DNA from: Nitrospira sp. CG24E
Lineage (GTDB): Bacteria > Nitrospirota > Nitrospiria > Nitrospirales > Nitrospiraceae
Assembly (NCBI GenBank): GCA_002869895.2
Contig: NEWP02000005.1
Coordinates: forward strand, 1 to 43,820
Length of the DNA stretch: 43,820 bases
Direction: 5' to 3'
Part shown: one piece after another, positions 32,515 through 40,809 of the stretch
Numbering within the stretch: the first letter of the stretch is position 1
Layout: the number at the start of each line of letters is the position of its first letter
The notes under the pieces: model-generated
Told to the model about the DNA's origin: nothing
What the model saw: only the letters and a program-made list of their open reading frames with translations
Databases searched by the model: none
Made by a program: the position numbers and the translations under genes

Positions 32515-33160
32515 GAGGGCCTCCGTCTCGCAGGGGCGTAGGGGACTTAGGTGCTAAGAGGAGGAAGGAGCATAAGGCGTGCCCTCTGGAAACTGCTTTC
32601 TGGAAAATCACATATACGTCCAATAAACCTTCGCTCTTCGATTTCTCGAGAACCAACCGTTCACTGGTGTGAAATCAAAGGCCTGTGGGCAGAGACCTAC
32701 AGAGCGACCATTCCCGGCACAGACCGCGGAACGATCATGTCGGCGTGATGTTGGGATCGGGTGCCAGCGCCAAGCGTCATGCTTCAAAAGCAATCTGCAA
32801 CCTGAAACGAGAAGCTTGAACTTCCATGCGAGATACACTTCACGGGTGTCAGAGATACCACAGGAGGGATTTTTCAGCAGTCTGCTAGTAGAGATGCCCG
32901 GTGCGGGCATGTCGATCAGAGGAGTACAGAGTCCACCTATTGATATAAACCGCTACCTCCAAACTCGATACAACGCTTCCAATCGCCTTCACCTGTGCTC
33001 ATGAACGGACAGGGACATCGCGATCCTCGATATTCAAGCCTACAAAATCATGGGCAAAACGAAAATCGCCATTGTATGCAGATGGCATTACATCTGCATA
33101 CGATATCCCTTGCAACGAGTACAGCCTTTCAGTGGTAAGACCACAGAAAAGAGTCATGTG
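32515..33160. other. Intergenic region with a small hairpin
   Basis: About 640 bases upstream of the di-haem operon and before the first PilZ gene. ATGCCCG-GTG-CGGGCAT (32894-32910) is a perfect seven-base-pair hairpin. Nearby on the minus strand, GCAGACTGCTGAAAAATCCC resembles the tail of the repeat at the window's left edge, so a degenerate copy may lie here. The words at 33004-33016 (CGGACAGGGACAT) recall the dispersed TGTCCC motif in the opposite orientation. No gene is supported. Confidence 0.4.
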
Positions 33161-33487
33161 ATGGTAGTCCGACAATATCCCAGATTCCCGGCGTCTTTTT
33201 CAGGCACACTCGTCCACCAGAATCGCCTTCATGGAATCAGTAAGGCGCTGGATCTCTCGCGTAAAGGCTGTCGGCTTGAAAGTTCCCTGCGAGCCATCGC
33301 GGGAATGCATGTAGATCTTCTGCTCTATGTTCATGAAGGAGCAACTCCGATCCTGATCCAAGGCGCCGTCGTACGCTGGTCCAGCAGGCACGGCATCGGC
33401 ATCGAGTTTCGATCCCTCGCCTCACCCCATCAGGAGCGGTTAGAAAACACCCTCCAACAACTCGAAACCACGGTCGGCCACAGCTGA
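33161..33487 (+). CDS. PilZ domain protein (plus-strand copy)
   Basis: A 108-residue PilZ protein. MVVRQYPRFPASFSGTLVHQ gives the N-terminal RxxxR-type arginines. ALDLSRKGCRLESS is the (D/N)xSxxG element. VVRWSSRHGIGIEF is the characteristic strand pair with a conserved tryptophan. PilZ proteins bind cyclic di-GMP and act on motility, exopolysaccharide or transcription through protein contacts. I start at ATG 33161, since an upstream extension has no ribosome binding site and an unrelated sequence. The site before this ATG is also weak. It is the only PilZ gene of this group on the plus strand. Confidence 0.78.
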   Translation: MVVRQYPRFPASFSGTLVHQNRLHGISKALDLSRKGCRLESSLRAIAGMHVDLLLYVHEGATPILIQGAVVRWSSRHGIGIEFRSLASPHQERLENTLQQLETTVGHS

Positions 33488-33561
33488 TACTGCACAGAAC
33501 AGACAATACGGCCCAGCAGCAGCATGTGCTCCTATCGATGAAACCTTGCCCGATCATGGTC

Positions 33562-33981
33562 CTACCGAGGATTGACGGCCAGAAAGTCGTTGGCAAATTC
33601 TCTCACGAGCGGCTCGATTGAATTGATGACCCACAGTCTCGCATTTTGTCAGCCGACTGTTCGGAGCATGCCGGGAGTGAACCAGGTCGGTGCAGACATC
33701 TGCTGCGGTCGCTGCATGAACGACCCAGCTCGATGGAGCTCCACCCTTGCATTGAACGAATATTGACCGGATGAGGTTTTCTCCGGCCCAACTGCCACGG
33801 AAAGGTATTGGTGGAGAAGGTTAAGATCTTCGACCGCGACTTCTACTCCCTGAAGCCCCCGCAGCGATTCTCTCTGCTGTTCCCTCGTCTGAGCCATGCT
33901 CAGGTCAACGCAGACCAGGATCATCAGCATCGCCAGCACGACATTTCGTATCGCACCTCGGCAATCGCAGCCAGTTCCCAT
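33562..33981 (-). pseudogene. Exported hypothetical protein with frameshifted C-terminus
   Basis: The first frame starts at ATG 33981 (or 34023 in the same frame). A signal peptide (NVVLAMLMILVCVDLSMA) is followed by QREQ-type residues, ESLRGLQGVEVAVEDLN and FNARVELHRAGSFMQRPQQM, and it stops at 33649 after MLRTVG. The downstream DNA continues in other frames with SEQSADKMRDC and then VINSIEPLVREFANDFLAVN, ending at the stop at 33562. That is a natural C-terminus for this protein. Two shifts are needed, near 33655 and 33630, so it is probably a decaying gene. I know similar small exported proteins from Nitrospira but no function. Confidence 0.6.
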
Positions 33982-34039
33982 ATTTTGGCGATGGTAACTT
34001 CTTCGAGAGAGGTGCTCACGCATGTGCGGCAGTCGTGAC

Positions 34040-34372
34040 TCAGGCGAGGTTCTCACCAGTTGCCTGTTCGAGTCGTTCGATAACCTGTTCCAACCGACAA
34101 TGTATCTGCTTATCGATCGCCATGGTTTCCAACCCATACTCCTGGTCACGGGCCCACCGCACAATCGCAGCCGACACGATAAAGCTCGGTTCGTCAGGCA
34201 AGTTGACCGTCAAGGAACACATCTGCCCGACTCGCAGAGGTACGTTGCCCGAAAGTTTCCACCCGTTCACCGAAAAATTCCACAGGGTCCCCTGGCCTTG
34301 AGAGGAACCGGCGTGATAGCTGACGGGACATTGGACGGGGAAACGGCGGAAGGGACGAATGGTGAAGGGCAT
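34040..34372 (-). CDS. PilZ domain protein, paralogue A
   Basis: A 110-residue PilZ protein beginning MPFTIRPFRRFPVQCPVSYH. The RRFPV arginines, the NFSVNGWKLSG element and AAIVRWARDQEYGLE match the cyclic di-GMP-binding fold. GAGG four bases before ATG 34372 supports the start. The sequence CTTACGAGGCCCT before it is nearly identical to that before the paralogue ending at 35599, so promoter and leader were duplicated with the gene. It follows the Sel1-repeat gene by 86 bases on the same strand and may be cotranscribed with it. Confidence 0.82.
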   Translation of the reverse strand: MPFTIRPFRRFPVQCPVSYHAGSSQGQGTLWNFSVNGWKLSGNVPLRVGQMCSLTVNLPDEPSFIVSAAIVRWARDQEYGLETMAIDKQIHCRLEQVIERLEQATGENLA

Positions 34373-34458
34373 AGGGCCTCGTAAGAAGGCCCATTTTAAT
34401 GGGGAAGCGAAGGAGGTGCAAGGGACTACACTGCGAAACGAGCAGGAGTGGGGAGATG

Positions 34459-35493
34459 TCAATCACATTCCTTGAGTTTAGTTTCCTGACAGCGCCGCGC
34501 CATCTCCTGGGCCTTCCCAATCTGCGCGGCTGTCATTTGCAACGCCACATCATCTCGATTCTTCACGGCAATTTTTCGCTCATCGCCAATCGATTCTTTT
34601 GCACTGATGTTGTACCACATGTGGGCGCGAACGAAATCCTGCAGCACGCCCTGCCCCATGTCATACATCACACCCAGATTGTTCTGCGCCCAACCGTGGC
34701 CCTGTTCCGCCGCCTTGCGGTACCACTTCACAGCTTCCTGGGCATCCTGCGCAGTGCCCTGTCCATGGCGATACATCACGGCCAAATTGTACTGCGCCCG
34801 CGCATGCCCCTGCTCCGCTGCCATCCGGTACCACTTCAGCGCTTCCTGGTAGTCCTGTGGACCGCCCTGTCCCTTGTCATATAAGAGACTCAGATTGAAC
34901 TGCGCCGGAGCATCGCCCTGCTCCGCCGCCTTGCGGTACCATTTCACAGCTTCCTGAGCGTCCCGCGGAGTGCCTCGTCCCTTGTCATACAACACGCCCA
35001 GATTGAACTGCGCCGGGACGTCCTCTTGCTCTGCCGCCTTACGGTACCACTTGAGGGCTTCCTGGTAGTCCCGTGGAACTCCCTGCCCTACCTCATACAT
35101 CATCCCCAGATTGTTCTGCGCCCATGCATATCCCTGCTCCGCCGCCTTGCGATACCACTTCACGGCCTCTTCGGCATTCTGCAAAATACCCTGCCCATGG
35201 CGATACATCACACCCAGATTGAACTGTGCCCATGCGTGCCCCTGTTCTGCGGCCTTGCGGTACCACTTGAGGGCTTCCTGAGCATCCTGCTGGACGCCCA
35301 ACCCATGTCGATACATCACACCGAGATTGAACTGCGCCGGTGCGTCGCCCTGTGCGGCAAGCGGCTGCCAGAGAGTCAATGCCTGAGCATAGTCGCCACG
35401 CTCATAGGCAGAACGCGCATCTTCAAAGGAGTCTGCCACAGCGCCTGTTGCACCGACCAAGACCAAGAAGACCGCGAAGAGGAAACGCCGCAT
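34459..35493 (-). CDS. Exported Sel1-repeat protein
   Basis: A 344-residue protein. A signal peptide (FLFAVFLVLVGATGAVA) is followed by a first TPR-like unit (DARSAYERGDYAQALTLWQP) and seven Sel1-like repeats of 36 residues. These have the pattern A-Q-x-N-L-G-x-M-Y-x-x-G-x-G and EALKWYRKAAEQG, covering about 50-310, and then a charged tail with two cysteines (RRCQETKLKECD). Sel1 solenoids are scaffolds for protein-protein contacts, often in periplasmic or envelope assembly. The start is taken at ATG 35493, since AGGTGAG is close by. A GTG directly before is possible. Neighbouring repeats are nearly identical at DNA level, so repeat number may vary between strains. It lies between two PilZ paralogues. 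Confidence 0.88.
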   Translation of the reverse strand: MRRFLFAVFLVLVGATGAVADSFEDARSAYERGDYAQALTLWQPLAAQGDAPAQFNLGVMYRHGLGVQQDAQEALKWYRKAAEQGHAWAQFNLGVMYRHGQGILQNAEEAVKWYRKAAEQGYAWAQNNLGMMYEVGQGVPRDYQEALKWYRKAAEQEDVPAQFNLGVLYDKGRGTPRDAQEAVKWYRKAAEQGDAPAQFNLSLLYDKGQGGPQDYQEALKWYRMAAEQGHARAQYNLAVMYRHGQGTAQDAQEAVKWYRKAAEQGHGWAQNNLGVMYDMGQGVLQDFVRAHMWYNISAKESIGDERKIAVKNRDDVALQMTAAQIGKAQEMARRCQETKLKECD

Positions 35494-35598
35494 CACTCAC
35501 CTACCTTTCAACCATACCCACAATTTCAAGAACCAAGGTGGCACCCCCTTAAAAAAACGTTATTTCCTCTTCCGTACCGCGGTAATCATTCTCTACGG

Positions 35599-35961
35599 TC
35601 ACCGAGAATGATCGTGGTCGCCGATTTCCACATAGGACCCTGCCGGCAATTTTCGGACTAATCGCGTCACATAATGCTTCAGCCGCGCCTGGGTGTGAGG
35701 CTCGATCGTGATATTCTCCACCGCAAACTCCTGTCCTCTCGACCATCGCACCATGGCTTCAGGAATTTCGATGCGTTGTTCATTCGGCAGCGTGACGGTC
35801 AACGAAAGCGTTGCCCCTGCTCGCATGGGCAAATCGCCGGAGAGCCTCCATCCGTCGCACGACAGATTCCACACCGTGCCGTGCCCCTGAAATGGGCCGG
35901 CGTTGTACGTGACGGAGCAGTGGACCGGAAAACGTTGGAAGGCACGAATCGAGAAGGGCAT
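35599..35961 (-). CDS. PilZ domain protein, paralogue B
   Basis: A 120-residue PilZ protein, MPFSIRAFQRFPVHCSVTYN, clearly related to the gene ending at 34040 throughout. It shares PFQGHGTVWNLSCDGWRLSG and AMVRWSRGQEFAVENI with that gene. The arginines (QRFPV) and the CDGWRLSG element fit cyclic di-GMP binding. It has a longer C-terminus ending in a His/Asp tail (GDHDHSR). ACGAGGCTCTC before ATG 35961 matches the leader of its paralogue. It precedes the Sel1-repeat gene by 105 bases. The two paralogues on either side of the Sel1 gene suggest a duplication or a PilZ-controlled envelope unit. Confidence 0.82.
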   Translation of the reverse strand: MPFSIRAFQRFPVHCSVTYNAGPFQGHGTVWNLSCDGWRLSGDLPMRAGATLSLTVTLPNEQRIEIPEAMVRWSRGQEFAVENITIEPHTQARLKHYVTRLVRKLPAGSYVEIGDHDHSR

Positions 35962-36166
35962 GAGAGCCTCGTAAGGTCGTCCATTCTAAGTGGCATGCGA
36001 AGAAGGCGCAAGGGGGCGTATGTTGGATTGCAACACCCAACCGTATCTCCACAACTCAACGGAAAAATCACCATGCTCGTTCATGTATAATGGGGCCTAT
36101 CCGCTCTCGATTCTTTACGCATATATATGACAGGGTCGCAATATTCGGCCGGAGAGGAGGCACAGT

Positions 36167-37672
36167 ATGAGTACAGCAACAATGGGTATCCCGATTCATC
36201 CACAAGTCCTCACGTTTCTCGGCGCGCCCCGCAAGATGCTGATCGGCGGCAAGTGGCTCGACGCGTCATCGGGGAAGACCTTCCCGACCTATAACCCGGC
36301 CACGGGCGAAGTCCTGGCCCAGGTGGCCGAAGGGACCAGCACCGACGTCGACCGTGCAGTTGTCGCTGCAAGGAACGCCTTCGAGTCCGGTCCCTGGCGC
36401 AAGCTCACAACGTCGGAACGTGGACGGTTGATTTGGAAACTCGCCGACCTGCTTGAATCGCACCTGGAAGAATTCGCCCAGCTGGAATCCCTCGACAACG
36501 GAAAGCCAATCGTCGAAGCCCGCGTAGGGGACGTGCCACTGTCCGTGGATCTCTTTCGATATATGGCGGGATGGGCGACAAAAATTGAAGGCAGCACGAT
36601 CCCCATTTCAGTGCCCTACACGCCCGGCGCCCGATATTTCTCCTATACATTACGCGAACCGGTCGGTGTGGTAGGCCAGATCATTCCTTGGAACTTTCCC
36701 CTGCTCATGGCAGCCTGGAAGCTCGGTCCGGCTTTGGCCGCCGGCTGCACCATCGTACTGAAACCCGCCGAACAGACGTCGCTGTCTGCCCTGCGCCTCG
36801 GCGAGCTGATCTGCGAAGCGGGATTTCCGGACGGAGTGGTCAACATCGTGACCGGGTTCGGAGAGACGGCCGGCGCAGCTCTGGCCGCGCACCAGGACGT
36901 GGACAAGATCGCCTTCACTGGTTCCACCGAAGTGGGGAAACTCCTCGTGAAAGCAGCTGCGGGGAATCTCAAGAAACTGTCGCTGGAGCTCGGGGGAAAG
37001 TCCCCCAACATCGTCTGTCACGACGCAGATGTGGTGGCGAGCATACCAGGCGTCTCGAGCGCGATCTTTTTTAACCAAGGCCAATGCTGCACTGCCGGCT
37101 CCCGCCTTTTTATCGAGAAGGCAATCTTCGACCAGGTGGTGGCAGGCGTAGCTGAATATGCCAAGCAGATCAAGGTCGGACCAGGTATGGATCTCACTAC
37201 TCAAATGGGGCCGTTGGTATCGGACGAACAGCAACGGCAAGTACTCGGCTATCTGGAGTCAGGCTTCTCCGATGGCGCCAAGGCAGTGGCGGGCGGGCGC
37301 AAGCTGGGAAATAGAGGCTATTTTGTGGAGCCGACCGTACTGGTCAACACCACACAGAAGATGAAGGTCGTGCAGGAAGAAATCTTCGGACCGGTCGTCT
37401 GTGCCATGCCCTTTACAGACTTGGACGAGGTGCTCCGGACAGCAAACGACTCTATCTACGGCCTCGCAGCGGCGATCTGGACCAACGACGTTGGAAAGGC
37501 ACATCGTATTGCAGCAGAACTGCGAGCCGGATCTGTCTGGATCAACTGCTACGACATCTTTGACGCAGCGCTGCCCTTCGGCGGCTTCAAACAATCCGGG
37601 TGGGGCCGCGAGATGGGCCACAGCGCCATTGATCTCTATACCGAGGTGAAGGCAGTGACTCTGCAGCTGTGA
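36167..37672 (+). CDS. NAD(P)-dependent aldehyde dehydrogenase
   Basis: A 501-residue aldehyde dehydrogenase. PWNFPLLMAAWKLGPALAAG with the following LKPAEQTS binds the cofactor. FTGSTEVGKLL is the Rossmann turn. Glu in LSLELGGKSPNIV is the general base, and Cys307 in NQGQCCTAGSR is the nucleophile. The C-terminal LPFGGFKQSGWGREMG and EEIFGPVV are also conserved. It oxidises an aldehyde to an acid in the cytoplasm. It resembles the betaine/ALDH1-like group, but the substrate is not decidable. GAGAGGAGG before the ATG fixes the start. The gene stands alone on the plus strand and appears complete. Confidence 0.93.
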   Translation: MSTATMGIPIHPQVLTFLGAPRKMLIGGKWLDASSGKTFPTYNPATGEVLAQVAEGTSTDVDRAVVAARNAFESGPWRKLTTSERGRLIWKLADLLESHLEEFAQLESLDNGKPIVEARVGDVPLSVDLFRYMAGWATKIEGSTIPISVPYTPGARYFSYTLREPVGVVGQIIPWNFPLLMAAWKLGPALAAGCTIVLKPAEQTSLSALRLGELICEAGFPDGVVNIVTGFGETAGAALAAHQDVDKIAFTGSTEVGKLLVKAAAGNLKKLSLELGGKSPNIVCHDADVVASIPGVSSAIFFNQGQCCTAGSRLFIEKAIFDQVVAGVAEYAKQIKVGPGMDLTTQMGPLVSDEQQRQVLGYLESGFSDGAKAVAGGRKLGNRGYFVEPTVLVNTTQKMKVVQEEIFGPVVCAMPFTDLDEVLRTANDSIYGLAAAIWTNDVGKAHRIAAELRAGSVWINCYDIFDAALPFGGFKQSGWGREMGHSAIDLYTEVKAVTLQL

Positions 37673-37718
37673 ACGATCGCGGGAAGGCGAAGGGGGAATC
37701 GATGAGGCTAGGTTCCTG

Positions 37719-37976
37719 TTAGATCTCCATACTGGCTTGCTCGCTCAGCCAGGCGACAAACGCCTTACGGAGCATGCGTCGATGCTGCGGTTGGTATCCG
37801 GGGATACTGGAGTAGTCTTCCAACTCCAACATCTTCTGAATCGTACTCACGGTGTACGACGCACCCTGCGCTTCATAATCCTTGTGCTGCACAGCAAGCC
37901 GAGTCGCAGCTTCCCCCCGTTTGGGCTCCTCAAAAACATGCCACTCACAGTCTGGTGAATATCGCAGGTAAGCCAT
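37719..37976 (-). CDS. Hypothetical small protein
   Basis: An 85-residue frame, MAYLRYSPDCEWHVFEEP then KRGEAATRLAVQHKDYEAQG and ASYTVSTIQKMLELEDYSSI, ending QASMEI. The composition looks protein-like, with an alternating N-terminal strand and two helices, but I recognise no family. The ribosome binding site is poor. It is convergent with the aldehyde dehydrogenase, with a 46-base gap, and lies downstream of the ACT-domain gene on the same strand. It may be a small cytoplasmic protein of the lineage. Confidence 0.5.
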   Translation of the reverse strand: MAYLRYSPDCEWHVFEEPKRGEAATRLAVQHKDYEAQGASYTVSTIQKMLELEDYSSIPGYQPQHRRMLRKAFVAWLSEQASMEI

Positions 37977-38020
37977 GAAGACGCCTCACGATACCGAACG
38001 CACTCGACACTGACGAATCC

Positions 38021-38052
38021 TAAAACAACTCAGAATGTCCCGGCTTTTTCCT
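38021..38052. repeat. Dispersed ATGTCCC repeat motif, copy 4
   Basis: TAAAACAACTCAGAATGTCC followed by CGGCTTTTTCC matches 40136-40163 (AAAACAATTCAGAATGTCCC with CGCTTTCC) in 24 or so positions. It also shares CAGAATGTCCC with both 119-bp repeats. It is only six bases from the stop of the ACT-domain gene. Confidence 0.55.
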
Positions 38053-38057
38053 CGCCG

Positions 38058-38477
38058 CTAACTGAATCCACTGCCCAAGACTTTGGCCGCTTTCTTCACA
38101 TCCCGCGGCTTCACCCAGAGAATGGCGCCGAAGCGCCCCTGGCCGGCTGCGAGGCCGGTGACCGCGGTCAAGTTGATCTTGGCTGAACCAAGCCGATCGG
38201 TCAGATCGGCCAGCGCTCCCGGTCGATCATTTCCCTCCACGAGTAAGCACTGTTTAGGTCCCTGCATTTTCAACTTATGGACCTTCGCCACATTCTTAAA
38301 CGAGGCGGGATCTTCCGGCACTACATCCACCTGCGTACGGCGGCTCCGAGGAAACGCATGCACGGCCATCAGATTCACACCTGCCTCTCGCAGTACCGCG
38401 AGCATGCCGCCTAATGTTCCAGGTTTATCGGCGATCTGCACCTTAAAGTATTGAGCAATTTGAATCACATCGGCCAT
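38058..38477 (-). CDS. Double ACT-domain protein
   Basis: A 139-residue protein with two ACT domains, about 8-68 and 72-135. The first has FKVQIADKPGTLGGMLAVLR with EAGVNLMAVHAF. The second has CLLVEGNDRPGALADLTDRL with SAKINLTAVTGLAAG. ACT domains bind amino acids or other small ligands and regulate metabolism, and the ligand here is unknown. Stand-alone double-ACT proteins usually bind regulatory ligands or partner enzymes. GAGGAGGGA directly before two ATG codons favours the second (38477), with good spacing. No membrane or signal segment is present. It stands alone. Confidence 0.8.
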   Translation of the reverse strand: MADVIQIAQYFKVQIADKPGTLGGMLAVLREAGVNLMAVHAFPRSRRTQVDVVPEDPASFKNVAKVHKLKMQGPKQCLLVEGNDRPGALADLTDRLGSAKINLTAVTGLAAGQGRFGAILWVKPRDVKKAAKVLGSGFS

Positions 38478-38480
38478 CAT

Positions 38481-38781
38481 TCCCTCCTCTACCCGCCAGA
38501 ATTGCGGATATCGTCAGACCTGAATTGCATCGCGCAAGAACCATGAGTTTTGGAATAATCATCACGTGAACTTCCCCTGCAGGAGCACCATGATGGGATA
38601 GACGTGACTGCGGAATAGACTAGGCGCACAATCGAGAAAATGCAACCGGTGCAATTCTGCTGTTCGCGGAAGACCCTGTCTTCCTGCCCATACTTTCCCT
38701 TCCGTTCACTTTGCCATCGCCATTCGATAGAATCACAGTCGATCAGTCCCTTTGTCTGCTTCAGCCCGCAAGGAGAATGAT
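38481..38781. other. Divergent intergenic stretch
   Basis: About 300 bases between the minus-strand ACT gene and the plus-strand gene at 38782. It should hold both promoters. The only clear signal is AGGAG at 38771-38775 for the plus-strand gene. No repeat or structured element was recognised. Confidence 0.4.
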
Positions 38782-39174
38782 ATGTTCGGTCCAATTACCG
38801 TCCCGTTCGGAGCCAAAATGCTGTTCAATACTGTCAGGCTCAAGCCTCATGTCACGTTCGAAGACGTCGAGATGGCCGTCGGTGAGTTATGCAGCGTCGT
38901 CAAAGGGACATACGGAGGCGACGAGGGCTGATTCATCGCCGGGCAGGTGTTCAGATTCTCAGGCTTCGTCTCTGACCAGGGGTCCCTGGCGGAATCGAAG
39001 ACCGCCGACAACCATTATGTCATCGTCACCTACTGGCGATCGTTCGAAGAACACGAGCGGTCCCATGCAGACGAGGTCTTCACCAATAAGTTCAGCGCCC
39101 TGGCGTCCATGTGTTCCGACACCAAAGAATTGGGATACGACATGCTCTGGCAGGGCGAGGCGGCGAGCCGATAG
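38782..39174 (+). pseudogene. Antibiotic-biosynthesis-monooxygenase-like protein with in-frame TGA
   Basis: From ATG 38782, with AGGAG six bases upstream, the frame reads MFGPITVPFGAKMLFNTVRL and so on to VVKGTYGGDEG. A TGA follows at 38929-38931. The same frame then continues without another stop for 80 codons: FIAGQVFRFSGFVSDQGSLA, then YVIVTYWRSFEEHERSHADE and ELGYDMLWQG. The two parts make one coherent ferredoxin-like ABM-type domain (small haem-degrading or monooxygenase-like fold) of about 130 residues. The TGA sits where a residue, perhaps Gly, is expected. Either it is a nonsense mutation or the product is two short proteins. Recoding has no support, because I see no convincing SECIS hairpin. 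Confidence 0.65.
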
Positions 39175-39226
39175 CGAAGATGTTCATTCCGACCGCTCTA
39201 TCAACCACGGTGGCGGAGCTAGGCCA

Positions 39227-39658
39227 TCACGTCAGCCGAGCCAGATCCTCTACCCACATCAGCCTGCAACTATAGGTCCCACCGGTCACCGCGTTGTAGA
39301 ATTTTCGGTCGGCCGTGATCATACGCCCATCGACCGCCTCCGCTAAGGCGAGATAGAGACAATCGTACAGACTTTGTTGAGTATCTAGCGCGAGTGCATA
39401 GGCCGCAGGAAACAGTCGCTCATCTGCGTGCCGCTGGAACGGCAGATGTTGCAACTCCTTCAGAATATTCTTACCATCCTCTCTGGTGAGTTCCCCTCGT
39501 CGAATCTTCTTTGCGATGACGCTACCCAGCTCCAACGTCATGAAGGCCGGAACATGGAGTCGCTCGCGTGACCGCCTGGCCCGGAGCGCGACGTCAGAGT
39601 GGACTTCAGGAATGAACCACTTGATGGCCACACTGGCATCCACCACATAGCCACTCAC
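39227..39658 (-). CDS. vapC: VapC-type PIN-domain toxin
   Basis: A 143-residue PIN-domain ribonuclease. The metal-binding acidic residues are visible: VDASVAIKWF (first Asp), LELGSVIAKK (Glu), SLYDCLYLALAEAVDGRMIT and TADRKFYN (last Asp pair). VapC toxins cleave tRNA or rRNA when the antitoxin is lost. It overlaps its antitoxin gene by four bases (39655-39658), which is the usual order (antitoxin first, toxin second). It is full length, and all four acidic positions appear to be present. Confidence 0.88.
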   Translation of the reverse strand: MSGYVVDASVAIKWFIPEVHSDVALRARRSRERLHVPAFMTLELGSVIAKKIRRGELTREDGKNILKELQHLPFQRHADERLFPAAYALALDTQQSLYDCLYLALAEAVDGRMITADRKFYNAVTGGTYSCRLMWVEDLARLT

Positions 39659-39888
39659 CGGTCACGATCCTCACGGATGAGGTCTACGCTGTCACTGAAT
39701 ATCCGGCCAGACTTTCCCAATCGCTTCCGAAACCGCTCGATTCGTTTCCAAGCCGCCTCATAGTCCGGCACAGCCTCTTCCAGAATCGTCTTCACCTCCG
39801 ATTGAAGAGAGCGGCCATGCTCCTTTGCCCGCTTCTTCAACCGAACGACCACGCTGCTATCGAGTTGCCTCACAAGAACCTGAGCCAT
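39655..39888 (-). CDS. FitA/VapB-type ribbon-helix-helix antitoxin
   Basis: A 77-residue antitoxin. MAQVLVRQLDSSVVVRLKKR with AKEHGRSLQSEVKTILEEA is the ribbon-helix-helix DNA-binding domain of the FitA/VapB type. The C-terminal AAWKRIERFRKRLGKSGRIF and DSVDLIREDRDR should wrap the VapC toxin and reach its active site with an arginine. GGGAGG before ATG 39888 sets the start, and an upstream in-frame extension is not needed. With VapC it forms an intact module. Confidence 0.86.
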   Translation of the reverse strand: MAQVLVRQLDSSVVVRLKKRAKEHGRSLQSEVKTILEEAVPDYEAAWKRIERFRKRLGKSGRIFSDSVDLIREDRDR

Positions 39889-40212
39889 AGGCGCCTCCCA
39901 TTCCTGACATCCATACTGATAGCACAATGATAGCAGTCCAAGATTGACCGGTCAACGAAGTCCTACACGAGAGAGGAGCCTCCGTCCGGATGATTGGGAG
40001 TTTATGGCGTATAGCCAATGGTTCGAAGGGAAGTTCATCGCTGAGAAGCTCATGCGAATTTGGCTATTCCATACGCGAATGGCCATAAGTTCCTCTATTC
40101 TCAGACACGGTGGGCGGTTGGCGGGAGCAAGACACCAAAACAATTCAGAATGTCCCCGCTTTCCCCTGTCCAGCCCCTGCCAAGCAGGAGTGACCAGCAG
40201 CTACCCCCGTCC
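39889..40212. other. Intergenic stretch with a dispersed repeat motif
   Basis: About 320 bases between the antitoxin gene and the lipoprotein gene. The segment 40128-40163 carries the GACACCAAAACAATTC and CAGAATGTCCC words of the dispersed motif (copy 5). No gene is supported. A short minus-strand frame overlapping this region seems random. Confidence 0.45.
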
Positions 40213-40809
40213 TCATAGAACCCCCTTCGAAGCACGCGCATCTAGAATGGTTGCCCGATTCAGATCATAGATCGAAAGGTGATCCATGGACCGAAAGGGC
40301 ATCGCAAAGGCGAGAAACAACTCCACCCACGTCGTGAGGCGCTCAGATTTCTCAAAACTGCCCACGGTAACTCCATTCCTGTCTTTCAAGGCAGTCGTCA
40401 CGGTCATGGTTTCGGTGACCGACGAAGGAACAAGGAACAGCGTAAAGCCCGTAATAAAACCCATGACGGGGCTAGATTCCGTTTTATCAAGGATCCTGAT
40501 CTCTGCTCGCAAGTCACTCTCAACAGCGGTCTGCCTCACCTCTGAAAACAATCCCGAATCTTGATAGGCACGAACTGTGTCGCGGCGCCATTCTTCAAGA
40601 TAATAATCGCCTGAACCTTCCTTCACAGACCCATTGAGGATGGCTTGGCCAGTGACAATCAAACTAATAGTCGGCTTGGTTTGCTTCACGGCGGGTGGCC
40701 ACTGTGTGATGGGAGGAAGATTTCCCTCCCGATACATGATGCAACCAGAATTTGCACCAACAGCGACGACAATCAATACAGCGAGCCACAAGAGCTTCCA
40801 TCTTTGCAT
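40213..40809 (-). CDS. Putative lipoprotein
   Basis: A 198-residue protein whose signal peptide (KLLWLAVLIVVAVGANSGC) ends in a lipobox-like NSGC, so Cys23 or so should be lipidated. The mature part has a strand-rich core (TISLIVTGQAILNG, then AYQDSGLFSEVRQTAV and LRAEIRILDKTE), two hydrophobic stretches (MGFITGFTLFLVPSS and VELFLAFAMPF) and ends in ARASKGVL. It resembles small envelope lipoproteins with a LptE- or YajG-like strand arrangement, but I cannot name the family. AGGAG six bases before ATG 40809 sets the start. It stands alone between the VapBC module and the methylase. Confidence 0.72.
   Translation of the reverse strand: MQRWKLLWLAVLIVVAVGANSGCIMYREGNLPPITQWPPAVKQTKPTISLIVTGQAILNGSVKEGSGDYYLEEWRRDTVRAYQDSGLFSEVRQTAVESDLRAEIRILDKTESSPVMGFITGFTLFLVPSSVTETMTVTTALKDRNGVTVGSFEKSERLTTWVELFLAFAMPFRSMDHLSIYDLNRATILDARASKGVL

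Noticed and set aside
38711-39346. 211-codon plus-strand frame
   Set aside because: It overlaps the TGA-interrupted frame at 38782-39174 out of phase. Its translation is Ser/Arg/Pro-rich and resembles no protein, while the other frame has a ribosome binding site and a coherent domain.
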